Shown one piece after another: positions 38,693 through 49,473 of a stretch of DNA of 64,000 nt. The position numbers were made by a program, and so were the translations under genes. Numbering within the stretch: position 1 is the stretch's first letter; every line of letters starts with the position of its first letter. This DNA comes from Iris pallida. Taxonomy: Eukaryota > Streptophyta > Magnoliopsida > Asparagales > Iridaceae. The DNA lies in assembly GCA_029216955.1 (NCBI GenBank), contig JANAVB010006998.1, positions 984,764-1,048,763 on the forward strand, read 5' to 3'. The notes beneath the pieces were generated by a model, which searched no databases, was not told where the DNA came from, and saw only the letters and a program-made list of their open reading frames with translations.

Positions 38693-38965
38693 ATGGCACC
38701 CATGACCCGAGGAGCGGCACGTCGTTTGAGGAAAACATTGAATGCTGAGGTGGCTCCTCCTACAGTTAAGGAGGAAGTGGCACCGGTTGCTAGTGAGACC
38801 GGGAGTTCTATTCATCCAGCACCGGTAGCTAGCGAGACCGGGAGTTCTCTTCAAGCAGTCCTTGCAAGGGATGACATCTCTCCTCATACCAAAAATCTTG
38901 CTTTTTCGAGGTGGTTGCGTGATCGTATCACTGAGCGTTTGCGTGAGCAGCGTGGTTCTCATTAG
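38693..38965 (+). CDS. Small hypothetical CACTA-borne protein, 90 aa
   Basis: ATG lies directly after TTACCAG, a possible splice acceptor, so this may be an internal or last exon. The product is basic at the start (MAPMTRGAARRLRKTL), then has VKEEVAPVASE and two copies of PVASETGSS, and ends SRWLRDRITERLREQRG. Its start and its VKEE segment resemble the other small CACTA frame at 42151 (MAPRTRRGG; KVEVKEEP). No known domain. It may be part of a DNA-binding accessory protein, but this is a guess. Confidence 0.4.
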   Translation: MAPMTRGAARRLRKTLNAEVAPPTVKEEVAPVASETGSSIHPAPVASETGSSLQAVLARDDISPHTKNLAFSRWLRDRITERLREQRGSH

Positions 38966-39211
38966 CTATTAGTACTTATTTGTATTGGACTATTTGTATT
39001 GAGTTGTTTTTGTATTAGACTATTTGTATTGAACTACATATATGAACTAGAACTGTGTCAATCTTTGGATTGTATTGGACTACGACATGGTGATCAGGAC
39101 ATAGTCCCTGCAGCCATTCGACTGGCGAGGCAGAAACTATGTATCCGTAGATAAAGTTGACTGTCCTCCGACCCTCATCCTTCGACAGTGATGATACGAC
39201 AACCTATCACT

Positions 39212-39833
39212 AGAGGATACTCTGAGAGATCCATCTGAGTAGGACGTATACTCTGAGAGATCACCTTTACAAGAATGATATCAGTAGTAGGATTGAGTGC
39301 TGGAGGTGATATTATCAGAGTATACGTCCTACTCAGATGGGTCTCTCACCGTTACTTTTTTTCTGACAGCAAGGTGGATGTGCTCCGTCAACAGATTCTT
39401 GCTTCGAGCCAAAACTTTGCCCCGGAGCTCAAGTGGACATCCTTCGTGTAGAGCTCGAGTGAGAGATTCCTGACAGCATGGTGGTCTCCTTTGTCAAAGT
39501 ATCCGTGCTCATCCCACATTGGTTGTGGGACGAACATGGATACTTTAACAAAGGAGACCACCATGCTGTCAGGAACCTCTCACTCGAGCTCTATACGAAG
39601 GATGTCCACTTGAGCTCCGGGGTAAAGTTTTGGCTCGGAGCAAGAATCTGTTGACGGAGCACATCCACCATGCTGTCAGAAAAAAAATAGTAACTGTGAG
39701 AGACCCATCTGAGTAGGACGTATACTCTGATAATATCCCCTCCAGCACTCAATCCCACTACTGATATCATTCTTGTAAAGGTGATCTCTCAGAGTATACG
39801 TCCTACTCAGATGGATCTCTCAGAGTATCCTCT
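39212..39833. repeat. Long hairpin 1 (arms about 306 bp, loop 7 bp)
   Basis: The left arm, from AGAGGATACTCTGAGAGATC to CATCCCAC (39517), and the right arm, from GTGGGACG (39525) to GATCTCTCAGAGTATCCTCT, are near-perfect reverse complements around ATTGGTT. A few mismatches are visible (for example CAAGGTGGATG against CATGGTGGATG). A transcript would fold into a long double-stranded stem. The left arm can be read SKVDVLRQQILASSQNFAPE before a stop, which looks like a captured coding fragment. I cannot name the source. Confidence 0.88.
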
Positions 39834-40007
39834 CCGGTTGGGTTATGTTCTGAGCCATCCATCCCAGGGATTTGATTCTGTATTTTGGCTCCAGCTCCAT
39901 TTGCATTAATCTACGGTACGACATGGTAATCAGGACATAGTCCCTGCAGCCATTCGACTGGCGAGGCAGAAACTATGTATCCGTAGATAAAGAAGGGAAA
40001 AGATAAA

Positions 40008-40262
40008 TCGAATTATAACGACGGATATTAGGTTACTCTTCAGGATAATTGATGCCTATTTTATATTAATTTGGTTTGCTCTATATGATTCTTGGATAAT
40101 TGGTGTGCATTAAATTCGTATGTGCATATTTGGTCTATGTAATTGTTGGATAATTGGTGTGCATTATATATTGGTTTGGTTTATGCATATTTTTGTGAAC
40201 AGAAAAAGTGCTGCAATTTTTTTTCAAAAAAAATCTCAGTTACCGACGGACTAGTGACCGGT
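40008..40262 (+). repeat. Internal copy of the CACTA right-end inner zone
   Basis: Matches 54645-54940 closely: AACGACGGATATTAGGTTACTCTTC, repeats of TTGGATAATTGGTGTGCATTA, then CTCAGTTACCGACGGACTAG. The motif repeats once more at the right end than here. Confidence 0.8.
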
Positions 40263-40474
40263 TAGCGACGGATATTTCCAGCTCCATTTGCATTAGTCTA
40301 CGGTACGACATGGTGATCAGGACATAGTCCCTGCAGCCATTCGACTGGCGAGGCAGAAACTATGCAAGTAGCCTTAGATAAAGTTGACTGTCCTCCGACC
40401 CTCATCCCTCGGCAATGATGATACGATAACCTATCACTATATCTTATATAGTAGTAGATGATGTCTTAGTATTA

Positions 40475-41500
40475 CATTAGTGAGTTCATCTTGATTCTGC
40501 TACGTTCTTCAGATACTAGATACGATAAGAACATATACTACACCATATGTACAGAACATAGATGATTCACGCTAATGTATACTAGAATGAATCTTGGCTT
40601 ATGTTCTGAGCCATCCGTTCTGATCAAGCATCTTCCTTCTCCTCTCCTCCACCATGGCTCTGAACAAATCTGCTCCTCCCTCTACTTCTCTTCTTTTTAT
40701 TTGACTCTCTCAGCCACATATGACATCCAGCTCAAGTGTAGAGTCGGGGGAGAAGAAATGGACAGGAAGAGGAGGGGGAAGCAGCACAGTCGGCGGCATG
40801 ACCCGGAGGAAGTACAGAGGTTTTCTTCAACAGCCGTAGGAGAACTATAAGGATATATCTTTTCACAACATATCATCTTGTCAAAGACCCTTCATGTGAA
40901 TATCATGTTACCACGGTGTCGGAAGACTAACATGTCATAAGTTTTTAAGCCGTGTGTTTTGACATAATCTTCCCAACTCTTTCCTCCTATGTAGTAATCT
41001 TGTATTATTACATAGCAGGAAAGAGTTTGGAGGATTATGTCAAAACACACGGCTTAGAAAATTATGACATGTTAGTCTTCCGACACCGCGGTAACATGGT
41101 TGTCACATTAAGGGTCTTTGACAAGGTGATATATTGTGAAAAGATATATCCTTATAGTTCTCCTACGTCTGTTGAAGAAAACCTCTGTACTTCCTCTGGG
41201 TCATGTCGCCGGCTGTGCTGCTTCCCCCTCCTCTTTCTGCCCACTTCTTCTCCTCCGACTCTACACTTGAGCTGGATGTCATATGTGGCTGAGAGAGTCA
41301 AATAAAAAGAAGGGAAGTAGAGGAAGGAGCAGATGGTTCAGAGCCATGGTGGAGGAGAGGAGAAGGAATATGCTTGATCAGAACGGATGGCTCAGAACAC
41401 AAGCCAAGATTCATTCTAGCATACATTAGTGTGAATCATCTATGTTCTTATCGTATCTAGTATCTGAAGGACGTAACAGAATCAAGATGAACTCACTAAT
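40475..41500. repeat. Long hairpin 2 (arms about 500 bp) with B3-domain fragment
   Basis: The sequence left of about 40998 and right of about 41004 are reverse complements from the centre (TATGTAGTAAT / ATTATTACATA) out to about 40475 and 41500. There are small indels; the right arm lacks about 27 bp near 41440. The outer parts of the arms are internal repeat block; the inner parts include the B3 fragment. The structure would fold as RNA whichever strand is transcribed. Confidence 0.88.
41021..41160 (+). pseudogene. Captured B3-domain (REM-like) gene fragment
   Basis: B3 domains bind DNA in plant transcription factors. After an acceptor-like TTACATAGCAG, the plus strand reads ESLEDYVKTHGLENYDMLVF-type text (seen: KSLEDYVKTHGLENYDMLVF), then RHRGNMVVTLRVFD and CEK. 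This is the second half of a B3 domain of the REM type, which has the form FV..H.L..GD.LVF..-GN..F.V.IFD...CEK. The mirror copy is in the left arm on the minus strand. Only about 45 codons of the domain are present. Short pieces of the same source recur at about 42020-42065 and 42118-42135. Confidence 0.7.
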
Positions 41501-41631
41501 GTATGCTAGAATGAATCTCGGGTTGTGTTCTGAGCCATTCGTTCCGATACTTGGCAATTAAGCCATTCGACTGGCGAGGCAGAAACTATAAGGCTACTTG
41601 CATGTTCTTCCAACTTTAAATTACAAGATTA

Positions 41632-41883
41632 CTACATTAGGTTAAATAAATCACTAACCTCATTGTGGCCAATGTTTACAGTCTTGGTCTCAACTGTCTT
41701 CGATTCTATGATCCCATGCTTTCGAAAAATAGACAACGCAGACAGTCCATGGAATAGAATGGCCTTACATGCAAATCGTCTATGATTATGTATCTTTTCC
41801 CTCCTCATCCATTGCCTTACCACAGGGACATCGAGCGCCAATAACCGAACTATACAGACGGTGAGTCTTGGTGTAGCACTCAA
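41632..41883 (-). other. Possible captured coding fragment, unrecognised
   Basis: An 83-codon minus-strand frame containing VVRQWMRREKIHNHRRFACK and HNEVSDLFNLM. It has a protein-like composition and lies between hairpin 2 and the small frame at 42151, but I recognise no family. It could be chance. Confidence 0.2.
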
Positions 41884-42150
41884 ATGTGGGGCACCCGTAA
41901 ATTCGTCGAGGTTTTAAATCATCGAAGTTCGTAGTGGCAATAAATAGTGTGATCAGCTGATAGACATAACTCGGATAAAATCAGAAGACAATGCAAGTAC
42001 TTGTACTGCTAGGTGGCTCCTATGTAGTAATCTTTCGTATAAAATCAGAAGCCGTGGGTTTTGACATAAATCGACTTTGGCCTCAACAAAGACCACAAGT
42101 CAGACGATGAATCCTACTTGTTTTGACATAATCCTCCTGTTGTCAGAAAG

Positions 42151-42390
42151 ATGGCTCCTAGGACTCGTCGAGGTGGTGCTGCTAGTCGAGAAAGGGGTCG
42201 AGGCAAGAAACCCTTGGAGGTCGACACGGAGGAAGTCTCCGTCGTAAAACAAGAGCCGGTGACTGTTAAGGAGAAGGTGTTACCAAAGGTCGAGGTCAAG
42301 GAAGAACCGATGACCATCAGGGAAGAGATTGCTTCCAAGCTTGAAGTTAAGGAGGAGCCACCGTCAGAGAGTAGTAGCATCGGGACCGAC
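42151..42390 (+). CDS. Small CACTA-borne reading frame, split by the Tekay insertion
   Basis: Starts at ATG after GTTGTCAGAAAG. The product is basic at first (MAPRTRRGGAASRERGRGKK), then has repeated acidic/lysine units (VKQEPVTVKEK, EVKEEPMTIREE, LEVKEEPPSE). The Tekay element begins at 42391 after the duplicated CCGAC. With the insertion and one duplication copy set aside, the frame continues at 54442 (PPVSTEDLNQIEP, then KWLVEWYMP) to a stop at 54541-54543, about 113 codons in all. A 47-bp inverted repeat flanks the joined frame (42069-42115 and 54543-54590). The start resembles the frame at 38693. Function unknown. Confidence 0.45.
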
Positions 42391-45300
42391 TGTCATGCCC
42401 CGCTCCCAGAATACGACGAGCCGAGTACGTACAACATCCCCAGGCTACGCGACCATACAACATGAACTCAATTGCATCCCGCGATTGTCGCCTGTAAGGT
42501 CCTAGATAGGTATAGAGTTAAGGAAATAATACAATTTTCCACAAAAGAGCATACCATTCATTTATCCCAAAATGTTACAACATAACTCAAGTCTCATCAT
42601 CAAACACATATGTACATTTTTGATTCATTGTTCTTCAAAATACATAACTTACATATTGCATTCATGCTTCTTCAAATACATAAGTCACACAGCTATGAGG
42701 ATTCCCAGAATAAAGCTACAACCCTCAGTCCTACATCATTCATAAAGTTCTGCCTCAGTGTATGCCTGGCCTTTGTCCTGATCTGCTTCAGTCCCTAGTG
42801 AACAAAACTAGGTCGTCAATACGACGAGCAAGCCCTCGGTCAAAGGAGCAAGTTATAAAGGTGGAATGATAAGGCAGGTAAATACAAAATGGAGTAAACT
42901 TGATCATTTTAAAGTCCATACATGTAATACTAATCAAGAAGCGAATCGTTCTCACATTAATATCACAAGGACACAAAACAAACTTTCTAAACCTAAATGC
43001 AAATTTAGAGAAACTCTCTGGATCACACACCCACGCCTAGCTTCTCTACAATAATCCCATTGGCCCGGGATCAGGCTCGCACAAAACGGGTGGTGCTTAG
43101 ATTCTCCAGCCGTCTGTACTATCACATATTGATGTGATTAAACCAGGATAGCATCATGAGTTAGTTCCGAATCATCTGGCTCGAATCATCGAATCATGAG
43201 CTATAAAAGGAAGTTCGTATGACTTGAACTTTTCTAAGAATATCGAACCCATTCATTAGTAGTCTGAGCTGAAACTCAGGGCATAGATGCCTAATGAATT
43301 AAATGCAAATGGGTAATCTGAGCTGAAACTCAGGGCATAGATGCCCCATTGCAAAATACGTGATAGATGCAAATGGGTAATCTGAGCTGAAACTCAGGGC
43401 ATAGATGCCCCATTGCAAAACAAGAAGGTGAGCTAAGCCTCACCCCGGTGAAGATCGCGCGGCCGCACGAACACCGTAACAGGGACTGATCAGTATGAAA
43501 AGTGTAAAATCATATTACAAAGAAGTCAGCCGGGTGTGATCCAGGTTTCTCTCCCAAACCCCATGCAACCTAATCTAGTCTTTAATTACCATAGGACTAT
43601 CCCCAAGATGGGAGTCCTAGAAGTCAAGTCGCATTCAAATATTAGTTTCGTCTTTTCCGAAACTAAAGTAGTCCAAGAAATATTGGAACCAAGGTAAAAT
43701 ACTGAAATGTCCAAGTGGACATGATTCTAAGAATCCCTCCGGTATTATAGGTCGGAGATGGATGATTCAAATGGTCTAGAACTGGAGTCAAAATTTCCAA
43801 AAATTCCGAGTTTGTCGAAAATAGACTAACTCTGGAAATTCTCAAAAATTTCGGCAGAGTCTCCTTTGTATTTACTGACCCGGAAATTAATCCGATACAA
43901 GTAAACACAAAGAAACAATATACGGGCACGCCGACCCCTTCGGTGGAGCAACCCTCAACACCGGTAACACGCAAAATAAATGGGTACGCCGACCCCTTCG
44001 GTGGAGCAACCCTCAACACCGGCACGCAATTTATAATAAAGTTATGCACAATAAAGTAGCTTTCTTACCTTGGCGAGCAAGCAAGCAATAAGATTAAAAA
44101 CTTTAGCATATGTCCCCTTTTTTTTTGAATACTCCAAGTTCAAGAAAACTCAAATTTGTAAGTAGAGAATAATATAGGTCAAATGTTAGTTGTTTACAAA
44201 ACTAAGCACAAAATCTTAACTTAATAATTTAGTAGACTTCTTGAGTGTACAAAAATAGTCTTTTTACTTGAAGAGTTAACTAGTATGGCAACCTATCTAA
44301 CCGGTATCCATAAATAACCTTTCTTGTTATGTTTTTATGACAATAAGGGTCATTTTAGCTTAAAATCAAAATCTGGACAGAAATGAAATATTAAATAAAT
44401 TTGGAAATTGATCAAGTTTTCATATCTTGGAAGGGTGTATCAAAGATATATGATGTGTATATTTATACAAAGACTTCTTGATTTGTATGTATTAATCCTT
44501 ACATGCATAAATTCTACATATATGATTGTATCCAAGTTGTGTCATAGTGTGAGTGGATATAATTTACTAGCATATTTGGTTTCGACATACATATACATGT
44601 GTATTTAAATATATATCAATGCTTATAGTAAAACAACTACATACATCTACATATCCATAACAATTTAAAATACCGAAAGTGTCCTTCTTTTTCATGATGT
44701 GCCCAACATCGTGTCTAATTCACTCATTTGAGTATATATACAATCATGAGTGAATTCTAGCAAGGTATTCCTAGCACTCATATTTGAAATTTCACAAAAA
44801 TTAGATTTTGTTCATGAATTAATGAATTCCCAGAAATGTATATTTATATATATATATACTATAATACTCAAGAAGTAATTTAGAAAACCAATTATCAAGA
44901 GAAAGGAGTAGGAGGGCTCGCCTTGAGTTCTTAGAGTGCTTCCTAGAGGAAGTTCTTTCTAGAGTCCCAAATCAGCACCTAGGGCACAAATTAGAGAATT
45001 TGGGTTAAAATTAGAACCCCAGAAATATTTATCAAAGAGTTTTGAAAAGAAAAAGGGGAAAGGAAATTGGAAGAAAGGAAGAGGAAGAAGAAGAAGATGA
45101 AGAAGAAGGGGGGGTCGGCCACCGGCCGACCGGGCGGCGGCGCCGGCGGCGGCGCCGGCGGCGCCGGCTGCGCGACAGCCGCGCGGCAGCAGCGGCGCAG
45201 CAAACGCAGCGGCAGCAGCACAGCAATTAGCGGCAGCAGCAGCAACAATTAGTGGCAGTAGCAGTAACAGTAACAGTAGGGTGAGGAGGAGAAGATGAGA

Positions 45301-45567
45301 AGAAGAAGAAGAAGAAGAAGGAGAGGGAGAGTGAGCTTACCAGGAAGAAGAAGGAGGAGAGAATGGTTTGCTTCTCTCTCCTCTTCTAAATAAAAGAATG
45401 ACAAGGAGAGGAAAAAGACCAAAATGCCCATGGGGCATTGTCATGAGAAGGGAATGCCATGTGGCAATTCCTCCATGCATGGTAGACACATATACCATAA
45501 TGCAAAAATGCAAATTTTGTATTTGCACAAGGGCAAAAAAGAAAAAGAGAATTTAATTTTTGAAAAA

Positions 45568-45609
<42 letters not shown>

Positions 45610-45676
45610 GGAAATAATTTGGAATGGCAAAATATAAATAAATAAACAACAAATAATAAAAAAAATGGCTATGACA
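42391..45676 (-). repeat. 3' LTR of the Tekay element
   Basis: Plus strand runs from TGTCATGCCCCGCTCCCAG to ATGGCTATGACA. It contains three units of about 60 bp starting CTGAGCTGAAACTCAGGGCAT (43264-43426). A unit of about 58 bp with CGACCCCTTCGGTGGAGCAA is doubled here (43925-44025) but single in the other LTR. A GC/GCAGC-rich zone lies at 45110-45260. Confidence 0.93.
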
Positions 45677-45692
45677 CTCTACCCACCTTAAT
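45677..45692 (-). other. Polypurine tract of the Tekay element
   Basis: Minus strand reads AATTAAGGTGGGTAGAG directly before the LTR start. Confidence 0.75.
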
Positions 45693-45753
45693 TAAATTCC
45701 GTCCTCGGAATTTAAGGATAAGAGAGGTAGAGAAGGATAGGTTACTAAGTACC

Positions 45754-48700
45754 TTAATCGTCAAAGAGGTAGGGGTACAGTCGCCGCATCTCATCTTTCC
45801 TTTCCCAGGTAGATTCTCCCGGTGAGTCCTTGTTCCAAGATACTCGAACTAAAGAGATAGTCTTGTTCTTAAGAATTTTCTGCCTCCGATCCAGGATTTC
45901 CACTGGCTTCTGCTCGATGCGGAGTGTTGGGCCAATAGTGATTTCCGAATGATCCAATATATGACTAGTATCTGGTACATACTTTCGCAGTTGTGATACA
46001 TGAAAAACATCGTGGACTCCTTCTAGGGATGGTGGTAAGGCCAATCTGTAAGAAACATCACCGATTCGATCCAGGACGTCGAATGGGCCTATATACCTTG
46101 GGCTCAACTTTCCTCTGGTTCCAAACCTGATTGTTTCCTTTCTTGGCGAGATCTTCAAGAATACATGATCTCCTGGTTTGAAATTCAAAATTCTCCGATG
46201 CTTATCTGCCCACATCTTGTGCCTGTCCTGCGCAGCTTGAAGATGACTTCGAACTGCCTTGACCATGTCCACAGTCTGAGTGACCAATTCTGGCCCTAGA
46301 AGCTGTCGTTCTCCGACGTCACCCCAATATATAGGTGATCTGCACTTCCTCCCATATAGTGCTTCAAATGGCGCCATCTTGATATTGGCCTGATAACTGT
46401 TATTATAGGAGAATTCTATCAGATGCAGATGATCATCCCATGATCCTCTGAAATCTAGGGTGCATGCTCTTAGCATATCTTCTAAGATTTGTATCATTCT
46501 TTCTGACTGCCCATCGGTCTGTGGATGATATGCTGAACTAAACTTCAGGCGACTGCCAAGACTATCTTGTAAGCTTCTCCAAAACTTGGAGGTGAACCGA
46601 GTATTCCTGTCTGATACGATACTTACCGGTACCCCATAGTGACTAACAACTTCCCTCATGTACATATCCGCTAGATGCTCCGTAGATTGTCCAACTCGGA
46701 ATGGTAGAAATCTTGCGGACTTTGTAAGTCTATCCACTATCACCCAGATGGTATTGTTACCTTTTTGTGTTCTTGGGAGTCCTGATACAAAATCCATTGT
46801 AATATGCTCCCACTTCCATTCAGGTACTGGGAGTGGTTGCAGTAGTCCAGCAGTCCTTTGGGGTTCAGCTTTCACTTGTTGGCATACTAAACATTTCGAG
46901 ACAAATTTAGCTATCTTCCGCTTCATTCCATGCCACCAAAAGTTTTGTCTCAGATCCTGGTACATCTTCGTACTCCCAGGATGAATGGAGTACTGAGAAC
47001 TATGTGCTTCAGACATCAGTTCAGTCCGGAGTTCTCCAAATGGTACACACAAACGACTTCCGAATCTCAAGGATCCATCAGAATGCTTCATCAATCCAGT
47101 TTGTATCCCAGCTTCAGTTTGACTCCACAATTTTTGCAGTTTCACATCCTTCTTCTGTGCCTCCTTAATTCTCTCCACTAAAGAAGATTGAACTTGTAAA
47201 CTTTCCCAAATTCCATCTGCAACTGGGCATATCACTTCAATTCCCATTTTTCTGAGATCATCCAATATCTCCTTGGGCGTGTTCATAAAGAAAGCCTCAG
47301 GCCTCCTACTAAGAGCATCTGCCACTTTGTTTGCCTTGCCTGGATGATACTGCAACTCCATGTCAAAATCCTTAAGCAACTCGAGCCATCTACGTTGCCT
47401 CATATTTAACTCCTTTTGGGTGAACACATATTTTAAACTCTTGTGATCTGTGTAAATCTTGATCTGTTCACCATACAAGTAATACCTCCATAGTTTCAGT
47501 GCAAACACAACAGCTGCTAACTCCAGATCATGTGTTGGGTAGTTTCTCTCATGAACCTTCAACTGTCGCGAAGCATAAGCGATAACCCTTCCATGCTGCA
47601 TCAGTACACAGCCCAAACCCTTACCAGAAGCATCACTGTAAATCTCGTAACCTCCTGATCCTGAGGGTAGAGCCAGCACTGGTGCTGTGACAAGTCTTTC
47701 CTTTAATTCCTCGAATGCCGCTTGACATTTATCAGTCCAAACAAATTTCTTATTCTTCCGAGTCAATCTAGTAAGCGGCTCAACTATTCTGGAAAATTTT
47801 TCCACAAATCTTCTATAGTATCCAGCTAATCCAACGAAACTTCGAACTTCAGCTACATTCTTGGGAGTAGGCCATGATTTAACTGCTTCTATTTTCTTAG
47901 GATCTACTGTTATGCCTTCTCCACTGACTATGTGTCCCAAGAAAGGAATTTCTTTTAACCAAAATTCACATTTGCTCAGCTTCCCATACAGCTTCTCCTG
48001 TCGTAGAGTCTCAAGTACTATCCTCAAGTGTTCTTCGTGCTCCTCCTCGTTCTTCGAGTAAATCAATATGTCATCAATGAACACTATCACAAATTTATCC
48101 AGATATTGATAGAATATCCTATTCATCAAATCCATGAATATGGCCGGAGCATTTGTCAATCCAAAAGGCATGACTTGAAACTCATAATGTCCATATCTAG
48201 TTCTAAAAGCAGTCTTTGGTATGTCTTCTTTCTTAATCTTCACTTGGTGATAGCCTGATCTGAGATCTATTTTGGAAAATACAGTTGCTCCTCCAAGTTG
48301 GTCAAATAATTCATCGATCCTAGGGAGTGGATATTTGTTCTTGATTGTTAGTTCATTCAGTGCTCTATAATCAATTACCAATCTCAGACTCCCATCCTTT
48401 TTCTTTACAAAAAGTGCAGGTGCTCCCCATGGAGAACCACTGGGTCTAATGAATTCTTTGGCTAGCAACTCCTTGATTTGTTTATTTAATTCAGCTAATT
48501 CCTCCTTATTCATTGGATATATCTTCTTAGCAATAGGGGCTGCTCCAGGAACTAGACCAATGCTAAATTCAACTGCCCTATCCGGTGGCAATCCGGGTAG
48601 TTCATCAGGGAATACATCCTTAAACTCATCTACAACTCTTGGCCATTCCTCTATTACTTGACCCTGGAGATTCCTTAGTTCAAACTTTTCTAACTCCTCT

Positions 48701-49473
48701 TTGTCAAACTCCTTCTGGGCTCTAACAAATTCATGCAACTTCCTACTAGGTAAGGAAAACTGTACTTTTCCTTGTCCACAATCAATAATCGCCGAGGTTG
48801 CTATTAACCAATCCATGCCAAATACTACATCATAGTTGTCCATGGGAAAGACTAATAGTTTTGTTCGGAAGCTTGCTCCTCCCATTTTAATTGGACAGTT
48901 TTTACAAATTCGGCTTACTTCTACAATTCCATTGCCCGTAAGGATTTTCAATTTTCTAGCTAGAGGTTGTGTCTCTATTTTATACTCAGATATGAATGAT
49001 GCAGATATAAAAGAATGAGTAGCTCCAGAATCAAATAGCACTGATGCAGGACTAGATGAAGCAAGTATAGTACCTGTCACCACGTCTCCTGGTATTCCTG
49101 CTTCATTGTTATCCATCATAAAGGCTTGGCCGTGATTCTTGTTCTTCTTCTTGTTGTTGTGGTTCTGAATTGCCCTCTGTGCCTGGTGGAATTGATGTGC
49201 TTGAGATGGTAAGACTGGCCTCTGCTGATATCCTGTAGTTGCATTAGGCCTGGGCTCATTGTTCTGGAAGGCAGGCCTCTGCTGATATCCTTGACTTGTA
49301 GCTCTCTGTCCCTGCGCATTATTATGCACTACAGGCCTTCTATTGCTTTGAGGGCATTGGTTCAACTGGTGGTTGGAAGATCCACACTTCAGGCATCTCC
49401 CTTGAAGTCTTCTGCAACTATTCTTCGTGTGTCCCGGCCTTCCGCAGTAAGAACAACTTAGTACGGGTCTTTT
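45754..49473 (-). CDS. pol: Tekay pol polyprotein (protease, RT, RNase H, integrase, chromodomain-like end)
   Basis: Copies element RNA to DNA and integrates it. It runs in the same frame as gag, following one TAG at 49474-49476; the first internal Met is at 49365. In order: two zinc knuckles at the start ([14 protein letters not shown] and [14 protein letters not shown]); protease [10 protein letters not shown]; reverse transcriptase with [22 protein letters not shown] and the active site FIDDI; RNase H with [13 protein letters not shown] and TDHKSLKY; integrase with the HHCC finger ending CLVCQQVK, then [19 protein letters not shown] and the E of [14 protein letters not shown]; a GPF/Y stretch ([20 protein letters not shown]); and the tail [25 protein letters not shown], typical of Tekay chromoviruses. 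Catalytic residues all look present. Confidence 0.95.
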   Translation of the reverse strand, partial: KRPVLSCSYCGRPGHTKNSCRRLQGRCLKCGSSNHQLNQCPQSNRRPVVHNNAQGQRATSQGYQQRPAFQNNEPRPNATTGYQQRPVLPSQAHQFHQAQRAIQNHNNKKKNKNHGQAFMMDNNEAGIPGDVVTGTILASSSPASVLFDSGATHSFISASFISEYKIETQPLARKLKILTGNGIVEVSRICKNCPIKMGGASFRTKLLVFPMDNYDVVFGMDWLIATSAIIDCGQGKVQFSLPSRKLHEFVRAQKEFDKEELEKFELRNLQGQVIEEWPRVVDEFKDVFPDELPGLPPDRAVEFSIGLVPGAAPIAKKIYPMNKEELAELNKQIKELLAKEFIRPSGSPWGAPALFVKKKDGSLRLVIDYRALNELTIKNKYPLPRIDELFDQLGGATVFSKIDLRSGYHQVKIKKEDIPKTAFRTRYGHYEFQVMPFGLTNAPAIFMDLMNRIFYQYLDKFVIVFIDDILIYSKNEEEHEEHLRIVLETLRQEKLYGKLSKCEFWLKEIPFLGHIVSGEGITVDPKKIEAVKSWPTPKNVAEVRSFVGLAGYYRRFVEKFSRIVEPLTRLTRKNKKFVWTDKCQAAFEELKERLVTAPVLALPSGSGGYEIYSDASGKGLGCVLMQHGRVIAYASRQLKVHERNYPTHDLELAAVVFALKLWRYYLYGEQIKIYTDHKSLKYVFTQKELNMRQRRWLELLKDFDMELQYHPGKANKVADALSRRPEAFFMNTPKEILDDLRKMGIEVICPVADGIWESLQVQSSLVERIKEAQKKDVKLQKLWSQTEAGIQTGLMKHSDGSLRFGSRLCVPFGELRTELMSEAHSSQYSIHPGSTKMYQDLRQNFWWHGMKRKIAKFVSKCLVCQQVKAEPQRTAGLLQPLPVPEWKWEHITMDFVSGLPRTQKGNNTIWVIVDRLTKSARFLPFRVGQSTEHLADMYMREVVSHYGVPVSIVSDRNTRFTSKFWRSLQDSLGSRLKFSSAYHPQTDGQSERMIQILEDMLRACTLDFRGSWDDHLHLIEFSYNNSYQANIKMAPFEALYGRKCRSPIYWGDVGERQLLGPELVTQTVDMVKAVRSHLQAAQDRHKMWADKHRRILNFKPGDHVFLKISPRKETIRFGTRGKLSPRYIGPFDVLDRIGDVSYRLALPPSLEGVHDVFHVSQLRKYVPDTSHILDHSEITIGPTLRIEQKPVEILDRRQKILKNKTISLVRVSWNKDSPGESTWERKDEMRRLYPYLFDD

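Larger units (their letters stand above)
37745..41590. repeat. CACTA internal repeat block, five direct copies and one inverted
   Basis: The unit contains GACATGGTGATCAGGACATAG, CAGCCATTCGACTGGCGAGG and CTTCAGATACTAGATACGAT. Long copies: about 37745-38097, 38221-38572 and 40275-40622. Short copies: about 39083-39210 and 39889-39993. Inverted: about 41375-41590. Between copies lie the small frame at 38693 and the two hairpins, so the block marks the joints of inserted or duplicated pieces. Confidence 0.8.

Noticed and set aside
44991..45252. Arg/Ser/Ala repeat frames in the Tekay LTR (also 53798-54064)
   Set aside because: They arise from GCAGC and GAAGAA tracts and change frame between the two LTRs.
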